DNA of 5,208 nucleotides from the NCBI GenBank assembly GCA_002401225.1, contig NVSM01000023.1:30584-35791 (forward strand). The letters run 5' to 3'. Positions 1 to 5,208 of the stretch are shown piece after piece; position 1 is the stretch's first letter; the number at the start of each line of letters is the position of its first letter. Origin of the DNA: a bacterium (GTDB lineage: Bacteria > Planctomycetota > Phycisphaerae > Phycisphaerales > UBA1924). The notes beneath the pieces are model-generated. The model did not search any database, was not told the DNA's origin, and saw only the letters and a program-made list of their open reading frames with translations. A program made the position numbers and the translations under genes.

Positions 1-909
1 CATCACCTTGTGCGGATTCCAAGCCGCAGAATCTGCATGTTCTACACCTTCCATCAGGTGCACATGCTTGGGGCTCAATACAGCCGTCCCCCCAAAGCTC
101 GCATCCACATGGAACCAAATGCCAAACTCTCGGGCAATTTTCCCCATCTCAACAATCGGATCAAAAGACCCCATCACCGTCGTGCCAGCGGTTGCAATCA
201 CACAGCATGGGACACATCCATCTCGAAGATCAGTCTCGATCGCCTGTCGTAAAAGATCAGGTCGAACTCTTCCAGCCTCATCGGTCGGGATCTTTCGAGC
301 ATTCTCCCGCCCAATCCCAACAATCCCAGCGTTCTTCATAATCGAATAATGGGCATCGGCAGACGCATAACAAGTCATGGTCTTACCCATGCTCCCTTTA
401 TTTCGAAACTCCGGGCAAGCCATATTTCGACCAATAAGCAGTGCCAACAAGTTCGAGATTGAGCCGCCAGGTGTAAAGAGCCCTTCAGCCTTCTCCCCAA
501 ATCCAAGGGCATTGGCCATCCGACCAATCACGATCCGCTCGATCATCGCCATCGGGCCAGCAGCCTTAAAAGTATACATCGAGCTATTAATCACCGGCGA
601 GAGCATATCGGCAGCGGTCGCGATCGGATCGCGACCACTAAACAACTGGTTATAAAACCGAGTACTCGTCGTCCGAGGGGTCGCCGATGCCAGGTTTTCA
701 AGCGCACCCATCACCTGCTCCATCGGCTCGCCATCTTCACGAATATCAAGATCAAGGCAGTCCTCAAGCTCTGCCGGCGATCGAAACGGGTTCACCGGAT
801 TCCGTACATCATCATCTATATACCGAGATGCGATCTCACCAGCTATCCGAATCGGATCACCCGTATAGAGACCCATATCCGGCACGCTTGCATTCTTGGA
901 GTTGTCCAT
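1..909 (-). CDS. PLP-dependent group II decarboxylase, GAD65/CSAD-like (C-terminus cut by window edge)
   Basis: Translating the minus strand from the ATG at 909-907 gives 303 uninterrupted residues running off the window. The family is clear: the FYNQLFSGRDP segment (residues 85-95), TPGGSISN (146-153), the HYS histidine H187 that stacks on the cofactor ring, the aspartate D269 in HVDASFGG that pairs with the PLP pyridine nitrogen, and NPHK at 298-301 with K301 as the Schiff-base lysine. These motifs look closest to the animal-type glutamate/cysteine-sulfinate/aspartate decarboxylases rather than E. coli GadB. Members are usually near 480-510 residues, so about 60% is present and the C-terminal domain is missing. 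Expected to be a cytosolic homodimer removing the alpha-carboxyl of an acidic amino acid (giving GABA, hypotaurine or beta-alanine) or of diaminobutyrate; the substrate cannot be decided here. The start is bounded by an in-frame TGA at 918-916. The only nearby in-frame alternative is codon 12. There is no Shine-Dalgarno; see the promoter entry. Confidence 0.93.
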   Translation of the reverse strand, partial: MDNSKNASVPDMGLYTGDPIRIAGEIASRYIDDDVRNPVNPFRSPAELEDCLDLDIREDGEPMEQVMGALENLASATPRTTSTRFYNQLFSGRDPIATAADMLSPVINSSMYTFKAAGPMAMIERIVIGRMANALGFGEKAEGLFTPGGSISNLLALLIGRNMACPEFRNKGSMGKTMTCYASADAHYSIMKNAGIVGIGRENARKIPTDEAGRVRPDLLRQAIETDLRDGCVPCCVIATAGTTVMGSFDPIVEMGKIAREFGIWFHVDASFGGTAVLSPKHVHLMEGVEHADSAAWNPHKVM

Positions 910-914
910 GAAAA

Positions 915-944
915 ATCATAGGTGATCCAATCAATGCGCGTCGA
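915..944 (-). promoter_or_regulatory. Candidate sigma70-type promoter giving a leaderless decarboxylase mRNA
   Basis: Read on the minus strand, TATGAT (920-915) matches the TATAAT -10 consensus at five of six positions. TCGACG (944-939) is a weaker -35 (four of six against TTGACA) at an 18-base spacing. Only five bases separate the -10 box from the A of the ATG at 909, which puts the expected transcription start on or next to the start codon. The lack of a purine-rich ribosome-binding site at the usual distance fits a leaderless message. A promoter upstream of this one with a normal leader is also possible. Confidence 0.45.
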
Positions 945-981
945 CAAGCCCTCGTGACTTCTCCGTGATGGTGGAGTATTC

Positions 982-1011
982 TCGACAGGTACATTCTTTC
1001 GCCGATACATT
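982..1011 (+). promoter_or_regulatory. Candidate sigma70-type promoter for the lipoprotein-resB-ccsA operon
   Basis: TCGACA (982-987, five of six to TTGACA) is followed after 18 bases by TACATT (1006-1011, four of six to TATAAT). A start near 1018 would leave an untranslated leader of about 120 bases before the ATG at 1138. No other pair in the 228-base divergent gap looked better by eye. The match is modest, and this phylum's promoters are poorly known to me, so it is a hypothesis. Confidence 0.3.
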
Positions 1012-1124
1012 AACTAGGCCCGGCGTTTACTTCAGATACATCGGTCCGAAATGTAGCCCCGAGTCGCATTGCCCCCTAGTATTGCCGAGCGATTCACCAA
1101 ATCGGTCGATCGCTCAATGTTGGC

Positions 1125-1130
1125 AGGAGA
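1125..1130 (+). promoter_or_regulatory. Strong Shine-Dalgarno that fixes the lipoprotein start
   Basis: AGGAGA lies seven bases before the ATG at 1138. It decides between that ATG and upstream in-frame options: a TTG at 1069 and an ATG at 1117. Both of those would put extra residues in front of the basic signal-peptide n-region. Confidence 0.75.
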
Positions 1131-1137
1131 TTCATCG

Positions 1138-2190
1138 ATGAAGCCTCGACGAACACGCATGAATGGATCAACCAAACTCGCATCGCGAGCAGTGTTGATA
1201 GGGTCTATATCCTCAGCAATGATCTCGACGATGATCACCGGATGTAAGCGTGAAGAAATTCACTCCTACAGCGTCCCCAAAGAACAAGTCGTCGCAGCAT
1301 CCACCCAAGAACCATCTTCTGCCCCCAAGCAAGAAGTCACTTGGATTGTTCCAGACGCATGGCAAGAAGTTGAAACCACCGTTCAAATGCGACTCGCAAC
1401 CTTCGAAACTTCTCAAGGTCTCGATGTCGCAGTCACCGCATTCCCCGGCGATGTCGGCGGGCTCATCGCCAATGTCAACAGGTGGGAAGGACAAGTCGGG
1501 CTCCCATCGAGCAACGAACAAACGATCAACGAATCAATCCAACGCCTCGAAGGCGTCAATGTCATCATTGTGGATCTCGCGGGCGAATCCAGCAGGCTCA
1601 TCGGCTCGATCATCGATGTAGGCGACGGCAAAACATGGTTCGCCAAAGTCATTGGCCCAGCAGAAACCGTCGAACAAATCAAGACTGACCTCGTCGCCTT
1701 CTCCGCCTCATTCCATCTTCATGATTCAACACATAATCACGGCAATGAATCCCAGAGTGAGCCTCAACAAATAGACAACACACCGCCAATCGATTGGCTC
1801 CCCCCCGAAGAATGGAAAGCAGAAAAAAACGCTTCATCAATACTGATGGCCGCTTTCAAATCCGACTCAGGCGCACGAATCACCCTTACAACCCTCGGCG
1901 GCCAAGGCGGGGGCTACCTCAGCAATATCAACCGCTGGAGAGGGCAACTCGGTATGGACATGGTCGATTCGATGTCCGACCAACCAATCGAAGATCTCGG
2001 CAACGAAGCCCTTATTGTTGATCTGGTCTCAGACGAGAACGCTTCCCGCATCATGGCAGGCATCGTCCCCATCGGTGGCCAAACACTCTTCTTCAAACTA
2101 ACAGGTTCGCTCGAACAAACAACTCCAGAGATTGAACGCTTCAAAGCCTTTGTCATCGGCGCAGGGATCGCCAGTCAGGATCAACCATGA
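1138..2190 (+). CDS. Lipoprotein with two tandem copies of an uncharacterised domain, encoded with resB-ccsA
   Basis: This is a 350-residue product starting at the ATG preceded by AGGAGA. Residues 1-36 form a lipoprotein signal peptide: basic n-region (KPRRTR), moderately hydrophobic stretch (about 17-33) and lipobox ITGC with C36 as the lipidated residue. A polar linker rich in Ser, Gln and Pro follows to about residue 65. Two copies of one domain then occupy about 66-194 and 217-340. Each opens with W-x-x-P-x-x-W, has a central glycine-rich turn leading into N-[VI]-N-R-W-x-G-Q-[VL]-G (112-121 and 263-272), then [IL]IVDL and a hydrophobic strand. A His/Asn/Ser/Gln-rich linker separates them. 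C36 is the only cysteine, so a CxxC thiol-redox or covalent haem role is unlikely. The stop overlaps the resB start by ATGA, implying co-translation with cytochrome c assembly genes. I do not recognise a named family with a known function; a periplasm-facing, membrane-anchored accessory or substrate-handling role is inference from position. Confidence 0.88.
   Translation: MKPRRTRMNGSTKLASRAVLIGSISSAMISTMITGCKREEIHSYSVPKEQVVAASTQEPSSAPKQEVTWIVPDAWQEVETTVQMRLATFETSQGLDVAVTAFPGDVGGLIANVNRWEGQVGLPSSNEQTINESIQRLEGVNVIIVDLAGESSRLIGSIIDVGDGKTWFAKVIGPAETVEQIKTDLVAFSASFHLHDSTHNHGNESQSEPQQIDNTPPIDWLPPEEWKAEKNASSILMAAFKSDSGARITLTTLGGQGGGYLSNINRWRGQLGMDMVDSMSDQPIEDLGNEALIVDLVSDENASRIMAGIVPIGGQTLFFKLTGSLEQTTPEIERFKAFVIGAGIASQDQP
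1333..1719 (+). repeat. First copy of the NRWxGQxG domain inside the lipoprotein
   Basis: These bases code for lipoprotein residues 66-194, homologous by eye to residues 217-340. Over the best-conserved 25-residue stretch (residues 100-124 against 251-275), 11 positions are identical, including N-x-N-R-W-x-G-Q-x-G. This copy has Glu at the variable position of NRWEGQ where the second has Arg. It is an old protein-level duplication: the two DNA copies are not recognisably identical. Confidence 0.75.
1786..2157 (+). repeat. Second copy of the NRWxGQxG domain inside the lipoprotein
   Basis: These bases code for lipoprotein residues 217-340. The order of elements is the same as in copy one: W220-L-P-P-E-E-W226, a strand-like segment, the GGQGGG turn (254-259), NINRWRGQLG (263-272), ALIVDL (291-296) and a closing hydrophobic strand with helix. 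It reaches within ten residues of the C-terminus, so the mature protein is essentially a linker plus two such domains. Confidence 0.75.
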
Positions 2191-3377
2191 GCCTCGTTAA
2201 CAGCAGCCTAAAGAAACTTCTTAAACCGATCGCATCACTCAAGCTTACAGTCGTGATCTTCGCGCTCTCAATCTTCCTTATCTTCGCAGGCACACTCGCC
2301 CAAGTAAACACCGGAATCTGGACGGTTGTCGATCAATATTTCCGGTCGCTCGTCGTCACCATAGAACTCCAAATCTTTGTTCCCAAAGATATCGCCAAAG
2401 TTCCCGGAGCAATCTGGTTCCCCGGCGGGCTTACCCTCGGCGTAGCAATGCTCGTCAACCTGATCGCTGCTCATACCGTTCGCTTCAAACTCAAATGGAA
2501 ACGCAGCGGCATGATCATCACCCACCTCGGTGTGATCCTCCTCCTCGCGGGCGAGTTTGTCACCGGCTTCGCTGCTGAAGAAGGCAACATGACCATCCCA
2601 GAAGGTCAAACAGTCAACTTCGTCGAAGACATCAGAACATCAGAACTCTCGATTGTCGATGCCTCCGATCTCAACAATGACCTAGTCACCGTTATCCCTC
2701 GACGGTTCTTAGATACCGGCGAAACCATCACCAACTCCCTCTTCCCATTCACTATCAATGTGATCGAATGGCTCCCCAACTCCCAAATCCTCGGTCCAAT
2801 GCAGACCCCGCCAGAACGCAAAGGGCTCGCCGATACGGGGGCAGCAAGCGAACTCGCTGCAATCCCGCTCCCCCGAGCCAACGGCGTAGATGGTGCCAAT
2901 GTCGATGTACCCTCGGCTTATGTCACGATTCATGACGGCAACACGAAAATCGGGACCTATCTTCTCTCTGTTCATCTCGATCGCCCCCAAGCCGTCACCA
3001 TCGACGATCGCACCTACTGGTTGAACCTGCGATTTAAAAGAACCTACAAGCCCTACTCGCTCCATCTTGTCGACTTCAAGCACGACCTCTTCACCGGCAC
3101 CCAAATGGCAAGAAACTATTCAAGCCAAGTCCAACTCGTCGATACCGCCCGCAATGTCGATCGTGAAGTCCTCATCTACATGAACCATCCTCTCCGCCAC
3201 GCTGGCGAAACCTTCTACCAAGCATCATTCTTACAAGGGGATGCAGGAACAGTTCTTCAGGTCGTTAAAAATCCGGGCTGGATCATCCCCTATGTTTCAT
3301 GCTCCGTAGTTACCCTCGGCATGCTCATCCACTTCGGCATCCGCCTTGTACCAACACTGAAACGGAGCGTACGATGA
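2187..3377 (+). CDS. resB: ResB/Ccs1-type cytochrome c biogenesis protein (System II)
   Basis: This 396-residue integral membrane protein is half of the System II cytochrome c synthase. With CcsA it exports haem and presents it, with the apocytochrome, at the outer face of the cytoplasmic membrane. Hydrophobic segments lie at about 18-40, 77-96, 109-128 and 364-386. A large extracytoplasmic domain (about 129-363) sits between the third and fourth, the standard ResB topology. Recognisable family features are SLKLTVVIFALSIFLIFAGT (17-36), the third helix with H113 in ITHLGVILLLAG, and MNHPLRHAGETFYQASF (332-348) just before the last helix. H113 is my candidate for the membrane haem-ligand histidine; H96 and H382 are alternatives. 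At under 400 residues it is shorter than B. subtilis ResB (about 540), as in other compact two-gene versions. The start overlaps the lipoprotein stop (ATGA) and has AGGA at 2177-2180, six bases upstream. Its own stop overlaps the ccsA start. Confidence 0.92.
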   Translation: MSLVNSSLKKLLKPIASLKLTVVIFALSIFLIFAGTLAQVNTGIWTVVDQYFRSLVVTIELQIFVPKDIAKVPGAIWFPGGLTLGVAMLVNLIAAHTVRFKLKWKRSGMIITHLGVILLLAGEFVTGFAAEEGNMTIPEGQTVNFVEDIRTSELSIVDASDLNNDLVTVIPRRFLDTGETITNSLFPFTINVIEWLPNSQILGPMQTPPERKGLADTGAASELAAIPLPRANGVDGANVDVPSAYVTIHDGNTKIGTYLLSVHLDRPQAVTIDDRTYWLNLRFKRTYKPYSLHLVDFKHDLFTGTQMARNYSSQVQLVDTARNVDREVLIYMNHPLRHAGETFYQASFLQGDAGTVLQVVKNPGWIIPYVSCSVVTLGMLIHFGIRLVPTLKRSVR

Positions 3378-5074
3378 AAAACGCACTCAAATACCTCCCC
3401 TGGATTGTCTTCGTTCTCGCGATCCTTTCAGTTGGTCAAAAACTCGCTTCGCCAGATACAGTTGATAGCCAGTTCAACCTCGAAGCATTCCGCCAACTCC
3501 CCGTTTCTGCAAATGGGCGAACAAAACCACTCGATACCGTCGCACGCAACAGCCTCATGAGCATTAGCGGCCGACAGTCCATGCGCACAGACGATAAAAA
3601 GTTCACCGCCATCGAATGGTACATCGAACTCATCACGAATCCGAAACAAGCCATCCAAAGGAATGTTTTTCGAATTGATCATCCAGATGTACTCGCGATG
3701 CTCAAACTTGATGCAGAAAAACGGACTCGATTCTCATTTGAAGAAGTTCTTACTGCAAGTGAAGAGATAAACAACCAGGCCATCCGTGCGAGCCAAACAA
3801 AGGCAAAGGCACGCGATCCATTCCAACGCGCCATCCTCGTCCTCAACGAACGCATGATGCTCTTTAGCAGGCTCACACAACTCGAAATGCCATACCTTGT
3901 TCCGCCAATCTCTTCTGGCGAAGACTGGCGACCATTCGTCGAAACCCTCAGCTTGAACCCAGACGACCCCGACGCACGCGCACTCCTCAATATTCTCCAG
4001 AGCTACCGCGACAACGAAGTGCTCGCATTCAACGAGCAAATTGCACAGTTCACTCAACAAATCGATAACGAACTCGGGTATGTCGCCAAAAAATCACGCT
4101 ATGAAGTGATCTTTAACTATGTGCAACCCTTCTACACAGCACTCGTCCTCTATGTCATGGCCTTTCTCTTTGGTTGCTTCGGGCTCCTCTCAAGCCAGCT
4201 CTCATCAAAGAAAGAACTCACAAGAGCTCTTCTCAACTCCATGACCGCACTTATCGTGGTTGCTTTTGTCGTCCAAACCATCGGCATCACAAGCCGAGTG
4301 TATCTCCAAGGCCGACCGCCAATCACCAATCTCTATTCATCCGCGGTATTCATTGGTTGGTTCGGGGCCATCCTCGGACTCATCATTGATCGCCAAATGA
4401 AGATCGGTCTCGGCGGCATCATGGCTTCCGTCATCGGCTTTGGTACACTCATCATCGCCCACAACCTCGGGGGCTCAAATGATACAATGGGCATGATGCA
4501 GGCCGTTCTCGACTCAAACTTCTGGCTCGCAACCCATGTCGTCGTCGTCACCATCGGCTACTCCGCAACCTTCTTCGCCGGATTCCTCGGAATCTCGTAT
4601 GTCCTGCTCGGAGTCTTCACAAAAACCCTCGACCACGAACGAGGGAAGTCACTTACCAAAATGGTCTACGGCATAATCTGCTTCGCAACACTCACATCGT
4701 TCGTAGGAACAGTCCTCGGCGGAATCTGGGCCGACCAATCTTGGGGTCGCTTCTGGGGCTGGGACGCCAAAGAAAACGGTGCCGCCCTCATCGTCCTGAT
4801 GAACCTACTCATTCTCCACGCACGGTGGGGAGGCATGGTCAAAGATCGTGGTGTAGTTGTTCTTGCAATCAGCTGCAACATCGTCACCGCGTGGTCATGG
4901 TTCGGTACAAACATGCTCGGAGTCGGTCTCCATTCCTACGGCTTCACACAATCCGCAGTCTTCTGGATCGCCATGTTCGTCCTGAGCCAACTTGTACTCA
5001 TGGGCATCGGGCTTCTCCCTATGAGCCTATGGCGAAGCAAGTTCCAACGAGTAAAACCGGCACCGAAGAGCTGA
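3374..5074 (+). CDS. ccsA: CcsA/ResC-type cytochrome c biogenesis protein with long periplasmic N-terminal extension (System II)
   Basis: This 566-residue polytopic membrane protein is the haem-handling and ligation half of System II cytochrome c synthase. A first membrane helix (about 7-25) is followed by a hydrophilic, probably periplasmic region (about 26-245) that includes LPVSANGRTKPLDTVAR (42-58), a stretch shared with CcsBA-type proteins. The C-terminal half is a CcsA/CcmC/CcmF-like core with about nine further helices. It contains GRPPITNLYSS (313-323) and the tryptophan-rich WWD segment (449-472, with W452, W457, W461, W463, D464). H388 and H520 (the latter in GLHSYGF) match the two external haem-ligand histidines, and H482 (LHAR) the membrane one. 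The ATG at 3374 is chosen over an in-frame ATG at 3299: it overlaps the resB TGA (ATGA), has CGGAG at 3363-3367 six bases upstream, and opens directly into a charged residue plus a membrane helix. The earlier start would add 25 polar residues inside resB. Oddity: WWD reads WDAKE rather than the usual WDPKE. Confidence 0.94.
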   Translation: MKNALKYLPWIVFVLAILSVGQKLASPDTVDSQFNLEAFRQLPVSANGRTKPLDTVARNSLMSISGRQSMRTDDKKFTAIEWYIELITNPKQAIQRNVFRIDHPDVLAMLKLDAEKRTRFSFEEVLTASEEINNQAIRASQTKAKARDPFQRAILVLNERMMLFSRLTQLEMPYLVPPISSGEDWRPFVETLSLNPDDPDARALLNILQSYRDNEVLAFNEQIAQFTQQIDNELGYVAKKSRYEVIFNYVQPFYTALVLYVMAFLFGCFGLLSSQLSSKKELTRALLNSMTALIVVAFVVQTIGITSRVYLQGRPPITNLYSSAVFIGWFGAILGLIIDRQMKIGLGGIMASVIGFGTLIIAHNLGGSNDTMGMMQAVLDSNFWLATHVVVVTIGYSATFFAGFLGISYVLLGVFTKTLDHERGKSLTKMVYGIICFATLTSFVGTVLGGIWADQSWGRFWGWDAKENGAALIVLMNLLILHARWGGMVKDRGVVVLAISCNIVTAWSWFGTNMLGVGLHSYGFTQSAVFWIAMFVLSQLVLMGIGLLPMSLWRSKFQRVKPAPKS

Positions 5075-5115
5075 TTCTAAGTTGACAATCTCATCAAGTT
5101 CTAAGCGGCTCTTCG
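5064..5115. terminator. Inverted repeat spanning the convergent stop codons; possible weak bidirectional terminator
   Basis: CGAAGAGC (5064-5071) and GCTCTTCG (5108-5115) are exact reverse complements, one at the end of ccsA and one at the end of the convergent gene. The 36 bases between them hold both stop codons. Inside lies a four-base stem, TTGA/TCAA (5082-5085 and 5094-5097), and a direct repeat TTCTAAG (5075-5081 and 5099-5105). There is no run of T after either arm and the loop is long, so this is not a classic intrinsic terminator. The arms are also coding, so chance is possible. Confidence 0.25.
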
Positions 5116-5208
5116 TCGAGAAGATGTCGTCTGAAGTATCTGATTGATCAGTTCGACTCGGTTAATCGGCTTGGTCGCAAAGGCATCGCATCCAGATTCG
5201 ATACACTT
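5101..5208 (-). CDS. C-terminal end of a response-regulator receiver (REC) domain protein (N-terminus outside window)
   Basis: Reading the minus strand from the window edge gives 35 residues and a TAG at 5103-5101. The segment CIESGCDAFATKPINRVELI is the end of a CheY-like receiver fold: a helix ending in S-G-C-D-A-F, then strand five with the conserved lysine followed by proline (KP), then the start of helix five. The lysine is the residue that contacts the phosphorylated aspartate in this family. The protein stops about ten residues after helix five, with a short basic tail (SSRRRAA). The receiver is therefore the last domain, as in a stand-alone regulator or a hybrid histidine kinase, not an OmpR- or NarL-type regulator with a C-terminal DNA-binding domain. 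What lies upstream cannot be seen. It converges on ccsA with a 26-base gap and is unlikely to share its operon. Confidence 0.85.
   Translation of the reverse strand, partial: KCIESGCDAFATKPINRVELINQILQTTSSRRRAA

Noticed and set aside
8..911. Several plus-strand open frames of 74-113 codons across this stretch
   Set aside because: They are shadows of the minus-strand decarboxylase, whose full set of PLP motifs is unmistakable. The plus-strand products look like nothing known.
857..919. Minus-strand ATG at 919-917 opening a 20-codon frame that overlaps the decarboxylase start
   Set aside because: It sits inside the predicted -10 box and would not be transcribed from that promoter. It has no ribosome-binding site and ends quickly in TGA.
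1013..1080. Inverted pair ACTAGG (1013-1018) and CCTAGT (1075-1080) as a leader hairpin or operator
   Set aside because: The arms are only six bases with 56 bases between them and no extension of pairing, so chance is likely.
1069..1137. TTG start at 1069 (or ATG at 1117) extending the lipoprotein by up to 23 residues
   Set aside because: No ribosome-binding site precedes them, and they push polar residues in front of the signal peptide. The ATG at 1138 has AGGAGA seven bases upstream.
1018..1137. Riboswitch or attenuator in the roughly 120-base leader of the operon
   Set aside because: I could not find a stable stem series, a T-run or a conserved aptamer core by eye.
1032..1521. Minus-strand open frames opposite the operon leader and the lipoprotein (68 and 102 codons)
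   Set aside because: They have no recognisable domain and low-complexity composition, and they lie antisense to a gene with a clear signal peptide and duplicated domains.
3299..3373. In-frame ATG at 3299 as the ccsA start
   Set aside because: It lies deep inside resB and adds 25 polar residues before a clean N-terminal helix. The ATG at 3374 has a Shine-Dalgarno and the same ATGA overlap seen at the other junction.

Overview
The window is about 5.2 kb of bacterial DNA with roughly balanced base composition, read densely in short-spaced or overlapping genes. I see no RNA genes, mobile elements or CRISPR. The ResB and CcsA proteins have the look of the PVC superphylum, most likely Planctomycetota (possibly Phycisphaerae): a short four-helix ResB with a 'GTLAQVNTGIWTVV' N-terminal region, and a CcsA carrying a long periplasmic N-terminal extension with 'GRTKPLDT'. 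That placement is inference from remembered family signatures, not from a search.

Layout. (1) Bases 1-909, minus strand: the N-terminal 303 residues of a group II pyridoxal-phosphate decarboxylase of the GAD65/cysteine-sulfinate decarboxylase type. The window edge cuts it two codons after the PLP-binding lysine. (2) Bases 910-1137: a divergent regulatory region. On the minus strand a good -10 box (TATGAT) sits five bases before the decarboxylase ATG, with no Shine-Dalgarno, suggesting a leaderless transcript. A weaker plus-strand promoter candidate faces the other way. (3) Bases 1138-5074, plus strand: a three-gene operon of a lipoprotein with two tandem copies of one domain, then resB, then ccsA. 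Both junctions are 4-base ATGA stop/start overlaps, each with its own Shine-Dalgarno. (4) Bases 5101-5208, minus strand: the last 35 codons of a protein ending in a response-regulator receiver domain, converging on ccsA with a 26-base gap.

How the genes work together. ResB and CcsA are the two halves of System II (Ccs) cytochrome c synthase, which moves haem across the cytoplasmic membrane and attaches it to CxxCH motifs of apocytochromes c. The expected haem-handling features are visible in CcsA: the tryptophan-rich WWD segment, and histidines at residues 388, 482 and 520. The lipoprotein in front of them is tightly coupled to this machinery but matches no function I can name. It has no cysteine except the lipidation residue, so it is unlikely to be the thiol-redox partner. 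It is the best candidate here for something undescribed. The decarboxylase and the receiver-domain protein look like unrelated neighbours.
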